Positions 34,175 through 44,407 of a stretch of 64,000 nucleotides of DNA are shown in pieces (the stretch's first letter is position 1; every line of letters starts with the position of its first letter). The notes beneath the pieces are model-generated. The model was not told the DNA's origin. It did not search any database and worked only from the letters and a program-made list of their open reading frames with translations. The position numbers were made by a program, and so were the translations under genes. Source of the stretch: Gemmataceae bacterium (GTDB lineage Bacteria; Planctomycetota; Planctomycetia; Gemmatales; Gemmataceae); NCBI GenBank assembly GCA_022842245.1, contig JALHPZ010000005.1, positions 154,979 to 218,978 on the forward strand, in the 5' to 3' direction.

Positions 34175-36295
34175 GTGGTTCGCTCGCTGACGCTACTCGC
34201 GTGGATCGCCCTCGCTGCTCACGCTGCGGACGTGCCGGTTGCGGAGTCGTCGCGCCGCGAGTCGTATGCCCGGTATGGAGCGGCCCGCGTCCAGGCGCGA
34301 TCGGACGACGCCCCGCGCGCCGTGCGCAACCTCGAAGCGGCCGCGAAGCTCGACCCGACGGCCGCCGCGCCGCGCCGGGAACTCGTCTCCGTCTACGCGG
34401 ACCTCGGGCGCGACGCCGCCGCCATCCGCATGGCCCGCGCCGTACTCGCGGGCGATCCGAAGGACGCCGATACGGCCCATCGCCTCGCCAAACTCCTCTT
34501 CGAGGTCAAGCGGTACTCCGAAGCGGCGGACGCCCTCGCGGCGGCGCTGGACGGGGACCGGCTGGTCGAGCGTGCGACGAAGGCGCTCGCGATGCGCATC
34601 GATCTCGCCCGTTGCCGGGACCGCGCGAACGAAGCGGCGAAGGCCGCGGCCGCCTGGGGCGATGTTCGCGAATTCCTCGCGGCGCGATCGGAACGGCTTC
34701 GGAAGGAAGGATTCTCGCAAGCCGAACTCGATCGCGAAATGGCGGACGCGGCCGAGCACCACGGCCGCGCGCTCGTGGCCCGCCAGCGCTTCGACGACGC
34801 CCGCGACGCCTTCCTCGCCGCCCGCAAACTCCTCGCCAACGATCGCGCCGGCGCGGCCCGGCTGCACCGGAATCTCGCCGAACTCGCCGCGGCCGCCGGC
34901 CAACCCAACGCGGCGATCGCGCATTACGAGGAGTTCCTCGCGTTCGGTCCGCGCGATCCCGAACCGTACCGGCGCTATGCGGATCAACTCCGCAAGGCCG
35001 GGCGGGACGTCGAGGCGATTCTCGCGGCCCGATCCGAACCCGCCGCCAAATGGGCGCTGCTCGCCGAACGCGCGAAGACGCCCGCCGGATTCGGCGCGGC
35101 CCACGAGGAGTTCCGCGAACTCGCCGCCGCCGCGACCGATCCCGCCTTATTCCGCCTCTTGTGCACCACCTACGCGACCGCCGACTCCGGATCGGGCATC
35201 CTCGAAATCGCCGAGGTGATCTTCCCCGCGACGCCGGAACGGCTCCCCCGCAAGCCGGTCGTCGTACCCGCGATGGAGGGCGAACGCCGGCAGGCCTTCG
35301 CGGCCGCCTTCGCGGCCCAGCCGGCGCTCGCGCTCAAGGCGACCCGCGCCGCGCAACTGTCGAGCGGGACGAAACGCTCGCCCGAGTTCTGGGACCTGCT
35401 GGCGTGGGCGTGCGAACGCGCCGGCCAGCCCGACGCCGTCGAGCGCGCCCTCCGCGCGAGCTTCGAAGCCGACGGCAATTTCCGATCCTTCCAACGGCTG
35501 CACCGGCACCTGTACGGCCGGCGGAAATGGCGGGCGATCCTGGACCTTTGCAACTCCGCCGGCAGCCTCGGCGCCGGCGCGTTGAACTACTACCGCGCCG
35601 CCGCACACGCCGAGTTGGGCAACGCCCCGGCCGCGCTCGCCGCCATCGCCAAGGCGGAAGGGGACAACGCCTTCGCCTCGCGCCGCGAGAAAGTTCACAT
35701 ACTCGGCATCCTCGGCCGGCACGACGAGATGCTGAAGGAATGCGACGCCGCGATGGCGGAGTTCCGTTCCTCCGCCGAGGTCCGCTCGCTGCGCTACCTG
35801 CGGGCGCAGGCGTTCCTCGGGTTGAAAAAGCTCCGCGAAGCCGAGGAGGAACTGCGTGGCATTCTGGACGACGACGCCGACGACGCGCTGGCCCTGAACA
35901 ACCTCGGATACAACCTCGCCGACCAGAACCGCAAGCTCGACGAGGCCGAACGGCTGATCCGCCGCGCGATCGAGATCGAGGCCGACGACCGCGCCCGCGC
36001 CGGCGAGCCGAACGTCGATCATGCGCCGTACCTCGACAGCCTCGGCTGGGTGCTCTTCCGGAAGGGCCGGCTCGCGGAGGCGCGCGAGCAGTTGGAGAAG
36101 GCCGCCACGCTGCCGGACGGCGCGAACGATCCGACCGTCTGGGACCACCTCGGCGATGTGGCGTTACGGCAGGGCGATGCGAAGCGGGCGAAGGAAGCCT
36201 GGACGATCGCCGAGCGGCAATACGCGACGACGCACGTCGGCCGCGAGGGGGGCCGTCGCGACGAAGCGAGCAGGAAAATCAAGCAAGTCGAGTGA
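34175..36295 (+). CDS. Secreted tetratricopeptide-repeat protein
   Basis: A 706-residue alanine- and arginine-rich helical protein with a short leader (VRSLTLLAWIALAAHAA). TPR-like units occur at the N-terminal part (DDAPRAVRNLEAAAKLDPTA, RYSEAADALAAALDGD) and clearly at the C-terminus (LREAEEELRGILDDDADDAL, LDEAERLIRRAIEIEADDRA, GRLAEAREQLEKAATLPDGA), where the final DALALNNLGYNLAD phrase is typical. The start is a GTG with GGGGAG eight bases upstream. TPR proteins scaffold other proteins; the partner is unknown. It converges on RNase R with ten bases between stops. Confidence 0.82.
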   Translation: MVRSLTLLAWIALAAHAADVPVAESSRRESYARYGAARVQARSDDAPRAVRNLEAAAKLDPTAAAPRRELVSVYADLGRDAAAIRMARAVLAGDPKDADTAHRLAKLLFEVKRYSEAADALAAALDGDRLVERATKALAMRIDLARCRDRANEAAKAAAAWGDVREFLAARSERLRKEGFSQAELDREMADAAEHHGRALVARQRFDDARDAFLAARKLLANDRAGAARLHRNLAELAAAAGQPNAAIAHYEEFLAFGPRDPEPYRRYADQLRKAGRDVEAILAARSEPAAKWALLAERAKTPAGFGAAHEEFRELAAAATDPALFRLLCTTYATADSGSGILEIAEVIFPATPERLPRKPVVVPAMEGERRQAFAAAFAAQPALALKATRAAQLSSGTKRSPEFWDLLAWACERAGQPDAVERALRASFEADGNFRSFQRLHRHLYGRRKWRAILDLCNSAGSLGAGALNYYRAAAHAELGNAPAALAAIAKAEGDNAFASRREKVHILGILGRHDEMLKECDAAMAEFRSSAEVRSLRYLRAQAFLGLKKLREAEEELRGILDDDADDALALNNLGYNLADQNRKLDEAERLIRRAIEIEADDRARAGEPNVDHAPYLDSLGWVLFRKGRLAEAREQLEKAATLPDGANDPTVWDHLGDVALRQGDAKRAKEAWTIAERQYATTHVGREGGRRDEASRKIKQVE

Positions 36296-36305
36296 CCAGC
36301 ACTGC

Positions 36306-38492
36306 TCAGCGCCGGCGTCCCCGTTTTCGGGGAGTCGGCTCGCGCGGCGGCTCCTTCGACGGCTGGCCCGCCTGTCCCGCGAGGCGGAAGTCCAGCATCC
36401 GGCGCTGCAGGTCCACGCGGCCCACTTCCACGCGCACGCGGTCGCCGAGGCGGAACCGTTTCTTGCGACGGCCCCCTTCCAGTGAGTGCGAGCTTTCGTC
36501 GAAGTGGTAATAGTCGTCCGTCAGGCTGGAGACATGGATCAAGCCCTCGGCCGGGAAGCGCTCCGCCTGCGCGAAGAAGCCGTAGTCGGCGACACCGGTG
36601 ATAACAGCATCGAGTTGTTCGCCCAGCCGCGTGCTCAGATATTGCAACAGCTTCAGCTTCACGAGTTCGCGCTCCGCCGTCTCGGCGCGGCGTTCCATCC
36701 GCGAGCAATGGTCGCCGAGGATCTTCATCTCCGTCTCGTCGGCGGTCACCTTTTTGTGCTTGACCCATCGGTCGAGCAACCGATGCACCACCAGGTCCGG
36801 GTAGCGCCGGATCGGCGACGTGAAGTGGCAGTAGTGCTGGCTCGCCAGCGCGTAGTGCTCGTCCTGCACCGGCGAGTAGGTCGCTTGCTTCAGGCTGCGC
36901 AAGAGTGCGTAGTGGATCGCCGCGCGCTCCGGTTTCTCCGCCGTGATTCTCAACAGTCGCTGCAACTCGAAGCGGTCTTCGGCGTGTTTCATCGGGTAGC
37001 CGAGGATGCGGGCGAACTCGGCGAAGGCTTCCAGTTTCTCCGTCTTCGGTGCCGGGTGGACGCGCCGGAGGAACGGCACGCCGAGTTTCGTCAGATGCTC
37101 CGCCACCGCCTCGTTCGCCGCCAGCATGAACTCCTCGATGATCTGATGGCTCTCGTCGTTCACGGCGAAGTGCGCCCCGTTCACGCGGCCATCGGCGTCG
37201 TACTCCAGCACGGCCTCCGGCATGTAAAGCTCCAACGAGCCACGCTTGAACCGCTTCTTCCGCAAGATCGCCGCCAGGTCGCGCATCCGCTTCAGCATCG
37301 CGAGGACATCCGGCGCCACTTCCGTGCCCGGCTTCGTCCCGCCGTCGAACGAATTCACGATCTCCTGGACCTGTTCGTAATGGAACCGTTTCCGGGCGCG
37401 GATGACGCCGTTGAAGAACTCGACGTGCCCCTTCTGAAGGCTCGCCGTGAACTCCATCCGCACCGTCTTCACGTACCGCACGCGGCCCTCCTGCAAACTC
37501 GCCAGTCCGTTCGAGATCACTTCCGGGAACATCGGAATGACCTTGCGAGGCAGGTAGATGCTCGTCGCGCGTTTCTTCGCCTCGGCGTCCAGCGGACCGC
37601 CGACCGGCGCGAAGTGCGCCACGTCGGCGATATGCACCGTGAGGATCCAGTGCTTCGTCTTCGGGTCGATCTCGACGCTGACGGCGTCGTCGAAGTCCCG
37701 CGCGTCGATCGGGTCGATCGTCACGACGAGATCGTGGGTGAAGTCGGTGCGGCCGTGGAAATCGTCCTCGCGGAACTTGTCCGCCTGCGCGCGGGCCTCG
37801 TCGAGCGCCGGGGCGGGAAACTCCTCCGGCAGGCCGAACGCCTTCACGACGGTGAGCAGGTCGACGCCGGGCTGGTTCAGCGGGCCGAGGACCTCGGCGA
37901 TCACACCTTCGCCGCGATCGTCGGGGGACGGGAACTTGACCATTTCGACGACGACCTTGTCCTGCGGCTTCGCCCCCTTCGCGCCGGGGTCGCCGACGAG
38001 GATGCTGTGGCTGAAGACGGTGCCGTCGACGCGGACGAACGCCTGGCCCTCGCGTTCGAAGTAGGTGCCGACGAAGGTGCGCGTCGCCCGGACGAGGACG
38101 CGTATGACCTCGCCGGCGGCGTCTTTCTGCCCGCTGGCGCGCCGGGTGAGCTTCACCATCACCTCGTCGCCGGTGCTGGCGTCGCGCTCCTTCCCTTCGC
38201 GGATGTAGATGTCGGTTCCGGCGCCGGCTTCGGGGCCGTGGGGGCGGACATAGCCGTGGCCGGACTTCGTGCGCCGGTAGATGCCGATCACGGACCCGAA
38301 CTGATCGGCCGGGCGGAGTTGGTTGTTCTTCCCTTGCTCGACGCGTCCGTCCGCCAGGAGCGATTTGAGCGCCTTGCGGAACTCGGGATAGGCCGCTTCG
38401 CCGATGCCAAGCTTTTTGGCCAGTTGCTTCGGCTTCAGAGGGACGTACCCCTTGCGGGACAGTTCGGCGAGGATGATGGCGACGGGGTCCAT
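36306..38492 (-). CDS. rnr: Ribonuclease R
   Basis: A 728-residue processive 3'-5' exoribonuclease of the RNase II/RNB family. Domains in order: winged helix (about 1-60), cold-shock-like OB folds (about 65-225), the RNB catalytic domain (from about 245) with the metal-binding motif DPIDARDFDDA (260-270) and YCHFTSPIRRYPDL, and a C-terminal S1 domain (about 640-705). A short basic tail (PREPTPRKRGRRR) is typical of RNase R rather than RNase II. I take the ATG at 38492, which directly precedes the winged-helix domain; there is a much longer in-frame upstream extension but it is antisense to the next gene. Confidence 0.95.
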   Translation of the reverse strand: MDPVAIILAELSRKGYVPLKPKQLAKKLGIGEAAYPEFRKALKSLLADGRVEQGKNNQLRPADQFGSVIGIYRRTKSGHGYVRPHGPEAGAGTDIYIREGKERDASTGDEVMVKLTRRASGQKDAAGEVIRVLVRATRTFVGTYFEREGQAFVRVDGTVFSHSILVGDPGAKGAKPQDKVVVEMVKFPSPDDRGEGVIAEVLGPLNQPGVDLLTVVKAFGLPEEFPAPALDEARAQADKFREDDFHGRTDFTHDLVVTIDPIDARDFDDAVSVEIDPKTKHWILTVHIADVAHFAPVGGPLDAEAKKRATSIYLPRKVIPMFPEVISNGLASLQEGRVRYVKTVRMEFTASLQKGHVEFFNGVIRARKRFHYEQVQEIVNSFDGGTKPGTEVAPDVLAMLKRMRDLAAILRKKRFKRGSLELYMPEAVLEYDADGRVNGAHFAVNDESHQIIEEFMLAANEAVAEHLTKLGVPFLRRVHPAPKTEKLEAFAEFARILGYPMKHAEDRFELQRLLRITAEKPERAAIHYALLRSLKQATYSPVQDEHYALASQHYCHFTSPIRRYPDLVVHRLLDRWVKHKKVTADETEMKILGDHCSRMERRAETAERELVKLKLLQYLSTRLGEQLDAVITGVADYGFFAQAERFPAEGLIHVSSLTDDYYHFDESSHSLEGGRRKKRFRLGDRVRVEVGRVDLQRRMLDFRLAGQAGQPSKEPPREPTPRKRGRRR

Positions 38493-38504
38493 GGGAAAAT
38501 CCGT

Positions 38505-38534
38505 TTGAACGCACGCGGGACTTTCTGATAAAGT
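38505..38534 (+). promoter_or_regulatory. Possible promoter of the cytochrome/WD40 gene
   Basis: TTGAAC (38505-38510) and TAAAGT (38529-38534) are 18 bases apart with four of six matches each. A small inverted repeat, CTGATA-AAG-TATCAG (38525-38539), overlaps the -10 box and could be an operator. It lies between divergent RNase R and the WD40 gene. Confidence 0.3.
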
Positions 38535-38591
38535 ATCAGTCTCACCCGATTGGCGCCGGCTTCTCGCGGCGCATCCCCGTTTGAGGTCGCG

Positions 38592-40064
38592 ATGCCCTCT
38601 CTCCGTTGGTCGTGGGTCGTGGCGGGAATCGCCGCGCTCGCGAACGCCGCATTCTCCCAGCCGAAGGCCGAGACCGCCGACGGTCCGGTCAGCTATTTCA
38701 AAGAGATCCGCCCGATCTTCCAGCAGAACTGCCAGGGCTGCCACCAGCCGGCGAAGGCGCAGGGCGGCTACATCATGACGGAGTTCGCCGAACTTCTGAA
38801 AGCAGGCGAGACGGGCAAACCCGGCATCGTACCCGGCAAGCCGGAACAGAGTTATTTGCTTGACGAAATCCGCGTCAAGGACGGCCAGCACGAGATGCCC
38901 AAGAACCGCGACGCGCTCACGGCGAAACAATTCGCCCTCGTCGAACGCTGGATCAAGGAAGGTGCCAAGGACGACACGCCGGCCTCCGCGAAGGAAAAAG
39001 TCACGGTCGACGAAGACCACCCGCACCAGTATCTTTCGCCGCCGGTCGTCACCTCGCTCGCCTTCTCGCCCAACGGCAAATATCTGGCCGTTACGGGTTA
39101 TCACGAAGTCCTGCTGCACACCGCCGACGGCGGTAAACTCGAAGCCCGACTCATCGGCCTCTCGGAACAAACTCGCAGCATCGCCTTCTCGCCCGACGGT
39201 CTCTGGCTCGCCGTCGCCGGCGGCTCACCCGGCCGATTCGGCGAAATCCAAATCTGGAACGTCGAGAAACGCAAGCTGAAAGTCTCCGCGCCCGTCACCT
39301 TCGACACGCTTTCCGGCGTGAGCTGGTCGCCGGACGGCAAGCTCGTCGCCTTCGGCTGCACCGATAACACCGTCCGCGCCGTCGACGCCGACACCGGCAA
39401 ACAAGTCCTCCAGATGGGCACGCACTCCGACTGGGTGCTCACCACGACCTTCAGCCAGGACGGCCTGCACCTCGTCTCCGGTGGCCGGGACATGACCGTG
39501 AAGCTCACCGACGTGCCCACGCAACGCTTCATCGACAACGTGACGAGCATCACCCCCGGCGCCCTCAAAGGCGGCGTGATGACGATCGACCGCCGGCCGA
39601 TGAAGGAGAAGAAGATGCAGAAGGTGCCGAACGACACCCCCGGCGCGAAGCCGAACGTCTACGACGAGATCGTGTCCGCGGGTTCGGACGGCACGCCGCG
39701 CCTCTACAAGATGCACCGGGAAGTGAAGCGTGAGATCGGCGACGACTCGAATAAGCTCAAACAGTTCGAGCCGATGCCCGGCCGCATCTCGTGCGCGAAA
39801 TTCAACCCGGCCGGCGACAGGTTCGCCGCCACCAGCAGCCTCGACGGCAAGGGCGAAGTCAGCATCTACACCATCGAGCCGGCGAAGAAGCTCGTCTGCG
39901 AGAAGGTGTCCGGACCGGCCTACGCCGTAGCCTGGTCCCCGGACGGTGCCCGCATCGCCAGCGCCGGCTTCGACGGCAAGGTCTGGATCCACGACGCCGC
40001 CACCGGAAAGCTCGTGAAGGAATTCACCGCCGTCCCCATCACCGGCAAGACCGCCGCGAAGTAA
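38592..40064 (+). CDS. Exported c-type cytochrome domain plus WD40 propeller protein
   Basis: A 490-residue protein with leader MPSLRWSWVVAGIAALANAA. The planctomycete cytochrome C domain comes first, with the heme site CQGCH at 47-51. A WD40 propeller fills the rest (SLAFSPNGKYLAVTGYHEVL, SIAFSPDGLWLAVAGGSP, GVSWSPDGKLVAFGCTDNT, AVAWSPDGARIASAGFDGKV). In planctomycetes this pairing often accompanies DUF1549/DUF1553 and DUF1501 proteins, as here: the DUF1549/DUF1553 gene begins 41 bases downstream. Probably periplasmic electron transfer coupled to an unknown function. Confidence 0.9.
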   Translation: MPSLRWSWVVAGIAALANAAFSQPKAETADGPVSYFKEIRPIFQQNCQGCHQPAKAQGGYIMTEFAELLKAGETGKPGIVPGKPEQSYLLDEIRVKDGQHEMPKNRDALTAKQFALVERWIKEGAKDDTPASAKEKVTVDEDHPHQYLSPPVVTSLAFSPNGKYLAVTGYHEVLLHTADGGKLEARLIGLSEQTRSIAFSPDGLWLAVAGGSPGRFGEIQIWNVEKRKLKVSAPVTFDTLSGVSWSPDGKLVAFGCTDNTVRAVDADTGKQVLQMGTHSDWVLTTTFSQDGLHLVSGGRDMTVKLTDVPTQRFIDNVTSITPGALKGGVMTIDRRPMKEKKMQKVPNDTPGAKPNVYDEIVSAGSDGTPRLYKMHREVKREIGDDSNKLKQFEPMPGRISCAKFNPAGDRFAATSSLDGKGEVSIYTIEPAKKLVCEKVSGPAYAVAWSPDGARIASAGFDGKVWIHDAATGKLVKEFTAVPITGKTAAK

Positions 40065-40105
40065 TCGATTTCCTAGCGAACACCATCCTCAGCCATACGA
40101 ATACC

Positions 40106-43100
40106 ATGCGAACCCTCTTCCTGCTCCTGATGCTCGCCCCGACGGCCATCGCCGCCGATGCGGAGAAACTGCCCCCGAACGCAAAGGTCGCGTCGCTCGT
40201 CGTGCAACCGGCGAGCATCGAACTCGCGAACCCGTACGCTTATGGGCAACTGCTCGTCACGGCGAAGCTGGACACCGGCGACACGGTGGACGTGACGCGC
40301 ATCGCGACGATCGTCGCGCCGAAGGTCGTGAGCGTCTCGCCGGCGGGCCTCGTGCGCCCGACCGCCGATGGAGCCGGCGAGCTGACGATCAACCTCGGCG
40401 GCCAGGCGGCGAAGGTGGCCGTGAAGGTCTCCGGCCAAAAGGCCGCGAAGGCCATCAGTTTCGTCACCGACGTGCAGCCGGTGCTCTCGAAACTCGGTTG
40501 CAACCAAGGTACCTGCCACGGTTCGGCCCAGGGGAAGAACGGCTTCAAACTCTCGTTGCGCGGCTACGATTCGATCTTCGACCACCGCTCGCTCACCGAC
40601 GACCTCGAAGGCCGGCGATTCAACCGCGCCGCCCCCGACAAGTCGCTGATGCTCCTCAAACCCGCCGGGGCCGTTCCACACGCCGGCGGCGTCGTCTGGC
40701 AGCCGGGCGACCCGAACTACGAACTCGTGAAGCAGTGGATCGCCGAAGGCGTCGCCCTCGATTACACCGCCCCGCGCGTGACCGGCATCGAAGTTCACCC
40801 CATGAACCCGACCATCCAGACCATCGGCGGCAAGCAGCAATTCGCCGTCTTCGCCACCTACGCCGACGGCCGCAAGCGTGACGTATCCGCCGAGTGCTTC
40901 ATTGAAAGCAGCAACACCGAAGTCGCGACCGTCGACCGGACTGGCTTGCTCACCAGCGTGCGCCGCGGCGAATCGACGATGCTCGTGCGCTACGAAGGCT
41001 CCTACGCCGCCTCCACCGTCGTGGTGATGGGCGACCGGAGCGAGTACGCCTGGAAGCAGCAACCGGTGTTTAACCCCATCGACTCGCTCGTCGACGAGAA
41101 GCTGAAAAAGATGAAGATTCAGGCGAGCGACCTCTGCACCGACGCGGAGTTCATCCGCCGCGTGACGATCGACCTCACCGGCCTGCCGCCGTCATCCGAC
41201 GACGTCCGCAAGTTCCTCGCCGATCCGAAGCCGAGCAAGGAGAAGCGCGATACGCTGGTCGACGCGCTCGTCGGCTCCGACGCCTACATCGAGCACTGGA
41301 CGAACAAATGGGCGGACATGCTCCAGGTGAACCGCAAGTTCCTCGGCGACCGCGGCGCGACCGCCCTGCGCGGCTGGATCCGCGACCAGCTCGCCAAGAA
41401 CACGCCCTACGACAAGTTCGCCTACGAGATCCTGACCGCCAAGGGGTCGAATCTCGATAATCCCCCGGCCGCGTATTACAAGATCCTCCGCGAACCGGAC
41501 GCCGCGATGGAGAACACCACGCAGCTGTTCCTGGCTATCCGCTTCAATTGCAACAAGTGCCACGATCACCCGTTCGAGAAATGGACGCAGGACCAGTACT
41601 ACGAACTGGCGGCGTACTTCGCGCAGGTGACACGCAAGGAAGACCCCAAGTACAAGGGCCAGCGCGTTGGCGTCGATACGGCCGTCGAACGCACCAAGCC
41701 GCTTTCGGAAATCATCGAGGACGCGAAGGCGGGCGACGTGAAACACGAGCGCACCGGCCAGACTGCGAATCCGAAGTTCCCCTACCCGCACGGTGACCTG
41801 CCGAAGGGGGACGAACACCGCCGCGTGCAGGTCGCCAAGTGGATCACCTCGCCCAAGAATCCATACTTCGCAAAGTCCTATGTCAACCGGATCTGGAGCT
41901 ATCTCCTCGGCGTCGGCATCATCGAACCCGTCGACGACATCCGCGCCGGCAACCCGCCCACGAACCCCGAACTGCTCGACCGCCTCACCGACGACTTCAT
42001 CGCCTCCGGCTTCGACGTCCGCTCTGTCGTGAAGACCATCTGCAAGAGCCGCACCTACCAGCTCTCCGTCGCCGCCAACCGCTGGAACAAGGACGACGAA
42101 CAGAATTTCTCCCGCGGCCTCGCCCGGCGCCTGCCGGCCGAAGTGCTCTACGATTCCGTCTACAAGACCACCGGCAGCGTCACCCGGCTGCCCGGCCTGC
42201 CGCCCGGCGCCCGCGCCGCGCAACTTCTGGATAGCAACGTCGAACTCCCCGGCGGCTTCCTCGAACTCCTCGGCAAGCCCGTCCGCGAAAGCGCCTGCGA
42301 GTGCGAGCGCTCCAACGGCCTCATGCTCGGGCCCGTCCTCGCGTTCGTCTCCGGACCCGTCGTCGGCGACGCCGTGCAGGACGGCAACAACCACATCGCC
42401 AAGTTCACCCTCAAGGAGAAGGACGACGCGAAGGTCGTCGAGGAGATCTACCTCTCCGTGCTCAATCGCTTCCCGACGAAGTCGGAGATCGAACTCGGCG
42501 TGAACGCCCTCCGCGCCGCCGGACCCGACCACGCCGCGCTCGTGAAGGAACATCAGGAACGCGCCCGCGTCTTCGCGGAGTACCAGAAGACCCTCGATGC
42601 GAAACAGGCCGCGTGGGAGGCCGGCCTGCGCGAGCAGAAGCCGACGGCTTGGAAAATTCTGACGCCGACCAAGGCCGTCTCGAAATCCGGCCCCACGCCC
42701 GGCGAGGCCAAGAAATCTTCCAAGATGGAAATCCAGAAGGACGGATCGATCCTCGTTTCCGGATCCATCGAAGCCACGGACACCTATACCGTCACAACCG
42801 AGATCACGGAGAAGGCGAACTTCACCGCGGTCCGGCTGGAAGTGCTCACGGATCCGTCGCTACCGAACAAGAAGGGACCGGGCCGGGCCGAGAACGGCAA
42901 CTTCGTGCTGAACGAACTCCGGGCGAACCAGAAGCCCAAGGCCGACGAGGACTCGAAGGCCAAGCCGGTGAAACTCGTCAGCCCGATGGCGACCTTCCAG
43001 CAGGACGGCTTTCCGGTGGCGAACGCCGTGGACAACAACCCCGCCAGCGGCTGGGCCATCGCGCCGCAACTCGGCATCGACCACGCCGCCATCTTCCGCC

Positions 43101-43453
43101 TCCAGGGCGGCGTCAACGCCGAGAAGGGCGTCGCGCTCACCTTCGTCTTCGACCAGCGCTTCGGCACGGGCCACACCATTGGCAAGTTCCGCCTGTCGGT
43201 GACGACGGACAAGAACCCGCGGCTGCAATCGCCGATCTCGCCCGAGTTCGCGAAACTGCTCGACACCGAACCATCGAAGAGGACGGACAAGGAGAAGGCT
43301 GAACTGCGAAACCGCTATCTGGCGCAGGACCGTGAATACCAACGGCTCGCCGCCGACGCCGCGAAGGTGCCCCCGAGCGACCCCCGCGTCCTCGGCGCCC
43401 AGGACCTCACGTGGGCGCTCCTCAACAGCCCCGCGTTCCTCTTCAACCGCTAA
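40106..43453 (+). CDS. DUF1549/DUF1553 (PSD-type) exported protein with Ig-like domains
   Basis: A 1,115-residue exported protein with leader MRTLFLLLMLAPTAIAA. Two BIG2/Ig-like segments (about residues 28-110 and 228-310) flank a cytochrome-like motif CNQGTCH (132-138). The DUF1549 domain (about 320-520) contains IDLTGLPPSSDDV and the second heme-like site CNKCH at 482-486 in CNKCHDHPFEKW. The DUF1553 domain follows (about 570-880), with YFAKSYVNRIWSYLLGVGIIEPVDD and a late NSPAFLFNR end. Such proteins are nearly confined to planctomycetes and relatives; reactions are unproven. It is likely cotranscribed with the WD40/cytochrome gene. Confidence 0.93.
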   Translation: MRTLFLLLMLAPTAIAADAEKLPPNAKVASLVVQPASIELANPYAYGQLLVTAKLDTGDTVDVTRIATIVAPKVVSVSPAGLVRPTADGAGELTINLGGQAAKVAVKVSGQKAAKAISFVTDVQPVLSKLGCNQGTCHGSAQGKNGFKLSLRGYDSIFDHRSLTDDLEGRRFNRAAPDKSLMLLKPAGAVPHAGGVVWQPGDPNYELVKQWIAEGVALDYTAPRVTGIEVHPMNPTIQTIGGKQQFAVFATYADGRKRDVSAECFIESSNTEVATVDRTGLLTSVRRGESTMLVRYEGSYAASTVVVMGDRSEYAWKQQPVFNPIDSLVDEKLKKMKIQASDLCTDAEFIRRVTIDLTGLPPSSDDVRKFLADPKPSKEKRDTLVDALVGSDAYIEHWTNKWADMLQVNRKFLGDRGATALRGWIRDQLAKNTPYDKFAYEILTAKGSNLDNPPAAYYKILREPDAAMENTTQLFLAIRFNCNKCHDHPFEKWTQDQYYELAAYFAQVTRKEDPKYKGQRVGVDTAVERTKPLSEIIEDAKAGDVKHERTGQTANPKFPYPHGDLPKGDEHRRVQVAKWITSPKNPYFAKSYVNRIWSYLLGVGIIEPVDDIRAGNPPTNPELLDRLTDDFIASGFDVRSVVKTICKSRTYQLSVAANRWNKDDEQNFSRGLARRLPAEVLYDSVYKTTGSVTRLPGLPPGARAAQLLDSNVELPGGFLELLGKPVRESACECERSNGLMLGPVLAFVSGPVVGDAVQDGNNHIAKFTLKEKDDAKVVEEIYLSVLNRFPTKSEIELGVNALRAAGPDHAALVKEHQERARVFAEYQKTLDAKQAAWEAGLREQKPTAWKILTPTKAVSKSGPTPGEAKKSSKMEIQKDGSILVSGSIEATDTYTVTTEITEKANFTAVRLEVLTDPSLPNKKGPGRAENGNFVLNELRANQKPKADEDSKAKPVKLVSPMATFQQDGFPVANAVDNNPASGWAIAPQLGIDHAAIFRLQGGVNAEKGVALTFVFDQRFGTGHTIGKFRLSVTTDKNPRLQSPISPEFAKLLDTEPSKRTDKEKAELRNRYLAQDREYQRLAADAAKVPPSDPRVLGAQDLTWALLNSPAFLFNR

Positions 43454-43528
43454 AGGATTCGCGTCGGTCGGCCCATGCCGGCCGATGCGTTCTTCTTATG
43501 CTGACTCCGCCCCTTCCCGGAGTCCGCC

Positions 43529-44407
43529 ATGCGCGCCGTGTTTCTGCTCCTCGCGTTCCTCCCGTCGCTCGCCGCCGCCGACCTCGTGCCCACCGGCGAG
43601 AAGGTCGAAAAGCTCGCCGACGGCTTCGCCTTCACCGAAGGCCCCGCCGTCGACGCCGACGGCAACGTCTACTTCACCGACCAGCCCAACGACCGCATCA
43701 TGCTCTGGAGCGTCGACGGCAAGCTCACGGAGTGGATGAAACCGTGCGGCCGGTCGAACGGGCTCTGCTTCGACAAGGACGGACTCCTCTGGGCCTGCGC
43801 CGACGAAAAGAACGAACTCTGGACCATCGACGTGAAGACGAAGAAGACGACCGTGCTCGTCAAGGAGTTCGGCGGCAAGCTCCTCAACGGCCCGAACGAC
43901 CTCTGGGTCACGCCGGCCGGCGGCGCGTACTTCACCGACCCCTACTACAAGCGTCCCTACTGGAAGCGCGGGCCGATCGAGCAGCCCACGCAGGGGGTGT
44001 ACTTCCTGCTGCCGAAGGGCAAGCTGGTCCGCGTCGCGGACGACCTCAAGCAGCCGAACGGCATCGTCGGCACGCCCGACGGCAAGACGCTCTACGTCGC
44101 CGACATCGGCGCGAAGAAGACCTACCGCTACGCGATCGCCGCCGACGGCACGCTCACGGACAAGGCGCTCTTCTGCGAGGAGGGGAGCGACGGCATGACG
44201 ATCGACGAGGCCGGCAACGTGTACCTCACGGGCCGGGGCGTGCTCGTGTTCGACAAGGCCGGGAAGAAGGTGACGACGATTCCCGTGCCAGAAGGGTGGA
44301 CCGCGAACGTCTGCTTCGGCGGGAAGGCGATGGACACGCTCTTCATCACGGCGAGCAAGGGGCTGTACGCCATCAAGCTGAACGCGAAGGGGGCGGCGCG
44401 GCAGTGA
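43529..44407 (+). CDS. Secreted SMP-30/gluconolactonase family protein
   Basis: A 292-residue exported propeller protein with leader MRAVFLLLAFLPSLAAA. The SMP-30 landmarks are visible: FTEGPAVDADGNVYFTD near residue 40, GRSNGLCFDKDGLLWACAD, LNGPNDLWVTPAGGAYFTDP (calcium ligands Asn and Asp) and LKQPNGIVGTPDGKTLYVAD. Enzymes of the family hydrolyse aldonolactones, for example glucono-1,5-lactone. Placement among PVC-heme and PSD proteins fits oxidation of a sugar to a lactone followed by hydrolysis, but this is inference. Its last 35 bases overlap the 3' end of the convergent PepSY gene. Confidence 0.88.
   Translation: MRAVFLLLAFLPSLAAADLVPTGEKVEKLADGFAFTEGPAVDADGNVYFTDQPNDRIMLWSVDGKLTEWMKPCGRSNGLCFDKDGLLWACADEKNELWTIDVKTKKTTVLVKEFGGKLLNGPNDLWVTPAGGAYFTDPYYKRPYWKRGPIEQPTQGVYFLLPKGKLVRVADDLKQPNGIVGTPDGKTLYVADIGAKKTYRYAIAADGTLTDKALFCEEGSDGMTIDEAGNVYLTGRGVLVFDKAGKKVTTIPVPEGWTANVCFGGKAMDTLFITASKGLYAIKLNAKGAARQ

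Noticed and set aside
36306-39170. Extension of RNase R by 226 residues
   Set aside because: The extra part is antisense to the cytochrome/WD40 gene and has no family similarity; the winged-helix domain starts at 38492.
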